Shown here: positions 6,613-8,532 of the stretch, in pieces
How the letters are laid out: each line of letters begins with the position of its first letter
Position numbering within the stretch: position 1 is the stretch's first letter
Origin: Acidobacteriota bacterium
GTDB lineage: Bacteria > Acidobacteriota > Terriglobia > Terriglobales > Acidobacteriaceae
Direction of reading: 5' to 3'
Length of the DNA: 8,532 nt
Assembly: GCA_025353435.1 (NCBI GenBank)
Contig: JANXQR010000176.1
Coordinates: 1-8,532 of the forward strand
Translations under genes and position numbers: made by a program
Notes under the pieces: model-generated
Database searches by the model: none
Seen by the model: only the letters and a program-made list of their open reading frames with translations
What the model was told of the DNA's origin: nothing

Positions 6613-7712
6613 GACGAGGAGACCCGATAGCCCGCGAGCGATTGCACTGCGGTGCTTGGACTGTAATCTGGCACGATGCCGCACAATTCCGCGATTGCGC
6701 CGGCGAGGTCGCGCGCATCGACGGCGGTGCGCAGCGCGGACAGCCTGGTCTCAAGATCGGCATCAGTAAGCACTGTTGACTCGATGGCAAGCAGGCCATG
6801 TTCATTGGCGGGGCGCGGCGATTCCGTTCTTGACCAGAACCGTTCCGCCTCTTTGTCCCCCGGCCGCTTGCCGATGAAGTCAATTTCGACAGTCCGCTCC
6901 GGCGCAAGCTCTTTGGCCATGAAGTGGGCGAGGTCGGTAATGTATTGCGGACGCGTCAACTCGGGCGCAAGCACAATCGGACCGTCAGCCTCAGTCGCAG
7001 CGATGAGAAGCATGTTGACCGCTTCGTCCACCGTGAGAAAGTAGCGTCGGGCAGCGGGGTCGGTCACAGTGAGTGCGTTGCCGGTCGCGATTTGGCGCGC
7101 AAAAGTTTCGGTGACGCTATCTCGGGTTCCCAGAACGTTGCCGAGGCGGAGGACCACGCCTCCGGACGAAAGGATGATTTGCTCCGAGACGCGCTTGGTC
7201 GCGCCCATGATCGAAGATGGCTCGACAGCCTTGTCGGTGGAGAGCAGCACGACGCGCGCGCCGTGGCCCTGTGCGGCACGTGCCAGTGAAAGCGTTCCGA
7301 ACACGTTGTTGGCGATGGCAGCGAGCGGTTGCTGCTCGAGAAGGGGAACATGCTTGAACGCGGCGGCATGGAAGACGAGCTTCGGAGCATGGATGGAGAA
7401 GACTTCATCGAGCAAAGTGCGGTCGTTCACGGTGCCGAGAACCGGAATGGGCGCACCGGCGAGGCCATTTACGAGCCAATCTTGCTGGAGCCCATAGAGC
7501 CGGCTCTCCGAGGCGTCGAGCAGCAGCAGTGCGGAGGGTGCGAGGGCGGAGGCGTGCTGCGACAGGGCCGACCCAATGGAGCCGGCCGCTCCTGTAATCA
7601 TCATCGGGCCGCGGTAGAGGGCATCCAACACGCTGAGCGGAGGCGATGGCAAGCGGGGGCGAGCCAGAAATCTGCTCCAATCGACGGTGCTCAACAGGGG
7701 ATTCACAGTCAA
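6609..7712 (-). CDS. Stand-alone CapD/WbpM-type nucleotide-sugar 4,6-dehydratase domain
   Basis: An extended short-chain dehydrogenase that probably converts UDP-GlcNAc to a UDP-4-keto-6-deoxy sugar. Visible in 367 residues: RFLARPRLPSPPL (14-26), like the linker before the catalytic domain in long CapD/WbpM/PglF proteins; TGAAGSIGS (40-48), which binds NAD(P); HAAAFKHVPLLE (115-126); LSTDKAVEPSSIMGATKR (157-174); RLGNVLGTRDSV (189-200); and RRYFLTVDEAV (222-232). Where ordinary SDRs have YxxxK, this one has M169 and K173, as in the WbpM/PglF group. Those relatives are usually about 600 residues with N-terminal membrane helices; here that half is absent and a stop codon lies just upstream in frame, so this is a soluble, single-domain form. 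The start is uncertain: TTG at 7712, GTG at 7706 and TTG at 7694 are possible, none with a Shine-Dalgarno. It is the first gene of the operon; its stop overlaps the NeuC-like start as ATGA. Confidence 0.88.
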   Translation of the reverse strand: MTVNPLLSTVDWSRFLARPRLPSPPLSVLDALYRGPMMITGAAGSIGSALSQHASALAPSALLLLDASESRLYGLQQDWLVNGLAGAPIPVLGTVNDRTLLDEVFSIHAPKLVFHAAAFKHVPLLEQQPLAAIANNVFGTLSLARAAQGHGARVVLLSTDKAVEPSSIMGATKRVSEQIILSSGGVVLRLGNVLGTRDSVTETFARQIATGNALTVTDPAARRYFLTVDEAVNMLLIAATEADGPIVLAPELTRPQYITDLAHFMAKELAPERTVEIDFIGKRPGDKEAERFWSRTESPRPANEHGLLAIESTVLTDADLETRLSALRTAVDARDLAGAIAELCGIVPDYSPSTAVQSLAGYRVSSS

Positions 7713-7718
7713 AGTATA
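7713..7718 (-). promoter_or_regulatory. Possible -10 box of the sugar operon
   Basis: TATACT on the minus strand (7718-7713) matches TATAAT at 5 of 6 positions and directly abuts the TTG at 7712. No good -35 lies at 16-18 bp. If it is the real -10 element, transcription would begin at about 7706, which is the GTG codon, giving a leaderless or nearly leaderless message and ruling out the TTG start. The evidence is weak. Confidence 0.25.
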
Positions 7719-7823
7719 GAGCGGAGGAGGCTACAAAGGTTTGCGTGCTTGTTCATCCTGCACCCGTTGCCGTCCGCTTTTTATGGCGGGGCCGCAGTCG
7801 CCTCGTCATTGAAGGGGCGGCCC

Positions 7824-7838
7824 TTTGAGCGGCTCAAA
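7824..7838. promoter_or_regulatory. Perfect 15-bp inverted repeat in the divergent control region
   Basis: TTTGAGC (7824-7830) and GCTCAAA (7832-7838) are exact inverted copies around one central base. They lie in the 184-bp region between two genes transcribed away from each other, 112 bp from the dehydratase start and about 60 bp from the TPR gene start. A symmetric site here suits a dimeric regulator acting on one or both promoters. A small GC-rich palindrome, GGGCGGCCC (7815-7823), sits right beside it. Confidence 0.4.
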
Positions 7839-7886
7839 TACACTGGATGGGGTCTACTTGCTGTCAGTCGACATGGTACTTGGCAC

Positions 7887-7899
7887 GGGAGCGAAATTG
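7887..7899 (+). promoter_or_regulatory. Ribosome binding site that points to a TTG start for the TPR gene
   Basis: GGGAG (7887-7891) precedes a TTG codon at 7897 by five bases, a normal Shine-Dalgarno distance. The in-frame ATG codons at 7873 and 7912 have no purine-rich element at a suitable distance. All three starts keep the same signal peptide core, so the choice changes only the length of its N-terminal part. Confidence 0.4.
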
Positions 7900-8532
7900 G
7901 TTATTCAACGCATGAGATTCAGCGGTCTGTTGATCCTGGCAATACTGGTGGTGGCCCGCGCGGGGGCGCAGGCGGGCGGCAATGCGGAGGCTGTGCGGCT
8001 AAATAATCGGGGCGTTGCGCAAATGGGACAGCAATTCACCGATAAGGCGGCCGAGAGCTTTGAGGCTGCCGTCAAGGCCGACCCCAAGCTGGCGCAGGCA
8101 TACGTAAATGAGGGGATTGCGCTGCTGACGCTGCAAAAGCTGGACGATGCCAAGGCCGCGCTGCAGAAGGCGATCGCTTTGGATGCAACGAGCCCACAGG
8201 CCTGGTACAACCTGGGCCTTGCGCAGCATTCCGGCAATGAATTGGACGACGCGCTGAAGAGTTTTCAGGAAGCAGTGAAGCTGGATCCGCAGGACGTGGA
8301 CTCGTATTATTTTGAGGGCGTTTGCTATTCGGAGATGAAGCAGTTTGATCAGGCAATTGCGACTCTCGGGAAGGCACTTGAAGTGAACCCGCTGCATGCG
8401 TCGGCAGAGTTTGCGTTGGCGCGGGCGCTTCAGCGCGCGGGGCGCACGCAGGATGCCAAGGACCACTTCAAGCGATTTCAACATCTGACCAGCGCGAAGA
8501 TCTCCTCCGCAATTGGCTTGGCGTACGGCGAG
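7897..8532 (+). CDS. Exported tetratricopeptide-repeat protein (3' end missing)
   Basis: The frame is open at the right edge; 212 residues are visible from the TTG at 7897. ATG codons at 7873 and 7912 are alternatives; the TTG has the only good ribosome binding site. A signal peptide is clear: basic QRMR, hydrophobic LLILAILVVA (11-20), then AGAQA-GG, with likely cleavage after residue 26. Five 34-residue TPR units follow at about 32-65, 66-99, 100-133, 134-167 and 168-201, with canonical residues, for example AWYNLGLAQ, DDALKSFQEAVKLDP and FDQAIATLGKALEVNP. TPRs form a helical solenoid that binds other proteins; here it should act in the periplasm or at the cell surface. The C-terminal part is unseen; exported TPR proteins of this type in Acidobacteria sometimes continue into FG-GAP/CRTAC repeats, but that is a guess. 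It is divergent from the sugar operon, and a functional link is not shown. Confidence 0.85.
   Translation, partial: MVIQRMRFSGLLILAILVVARAGAQAGGNAEAVRLNNRGVAQMGQQFTDKAAESFEAAVKADPKLAQAYVNEGIALLTLQKLDDAKAALQKAIALDATSPQAWYNLGLAQHSGNELDDALKSFQEAVKLDPQDVDSYYFEGVCYSEMKQFDQAIATLGKALEVNPLHASAEFALARALQRAGRTQDAKDHFKRFQHLTSAKISSAIGLAYGE

Noticed and set aside
7329..8006. 225-codon plus-strand frame running into the TPR gene region
   Set aside because: Its first half is antisense to the dehydratase and its end overlaps the TPR gene in another frame, where signal peptide and repeats are clear.

Overview
The window looks like a chromosomal segment of a GC-rich Gram-negative bacterium. An Acidobacteriota (Terriglobia-like) origin is my best guess. 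It rests on recalled resemblance of the OmpA-domain protein, the DapD, the TPR protein and the small unknown protein, and no search was run. An outer-membrane OmpA-type protein, lysine/diaminopimelate synthesis and surface-sugar synthesis all fit a diderm. Coding DNA is about 60% GC in a spot count (37 of 60 bases at 4741-4800). The longest non-coding stretch drops to about 40% (48 of 120 at 4021-4140).

Layout. (1) 1-1422, plus strand: the 3' part of a long coiled-coil protein ending in an OmpA-like peptidoglycan-binding domain, closed by a clear intrinsic terminator. (2) 1494-3361, minus strand: dapD followed by a Gfo/Idh/MocA-family oxidoreductase, joined by a 4-base GTGA overlap. A 16-bp tandem repeat lies just upstream of dapD. 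(3) 3585-3926, minus strand: a small unknown protein with its own plausible ribosome binding site and promoter. (4) 3927-4318: an AT-richer gap with short repeats and no gene. (5) 4319-7712, minus strand: a three-gene nucleotide-sugar operon, in transcription order a stand-alone CapD/WbpM-type 4,6-dehydratase domain, a NeuC/LegG-type hydrolysing UDP-HexNAc 2-epimerase and a DegT-family PLP aminotransferase. Both junctions are ATGA overlaps. (6) 7713-7896: a divergent control region with a perfect 15-bp inverted repeat. (7) 7897-8532, plus strand: the 5' part of an exported TPR-repeat protein running off the right edge.

How they work together. The three sugar enzymes suggest conversion of UDP-GlcNAc to a UDP-4-keto-6-deoxy sugar, then a 4-amino sugar, then release from UDP with C2 inversion. 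This is the logic of the early steps to legionaminic-type nonulosonic acids. The acetyltransferase, the PEP-dependent synthase and the CMP-transferase of such a pathway are not in the window, so the end product is inferred. DapD belongs to the succinylase branch of lysine/meso-diaminopimelate synthesis. The substrate of its coupled oxidoreductase is unknown. I found no RNA genes, insertion sequences, CRISPR arrays or phage genes.
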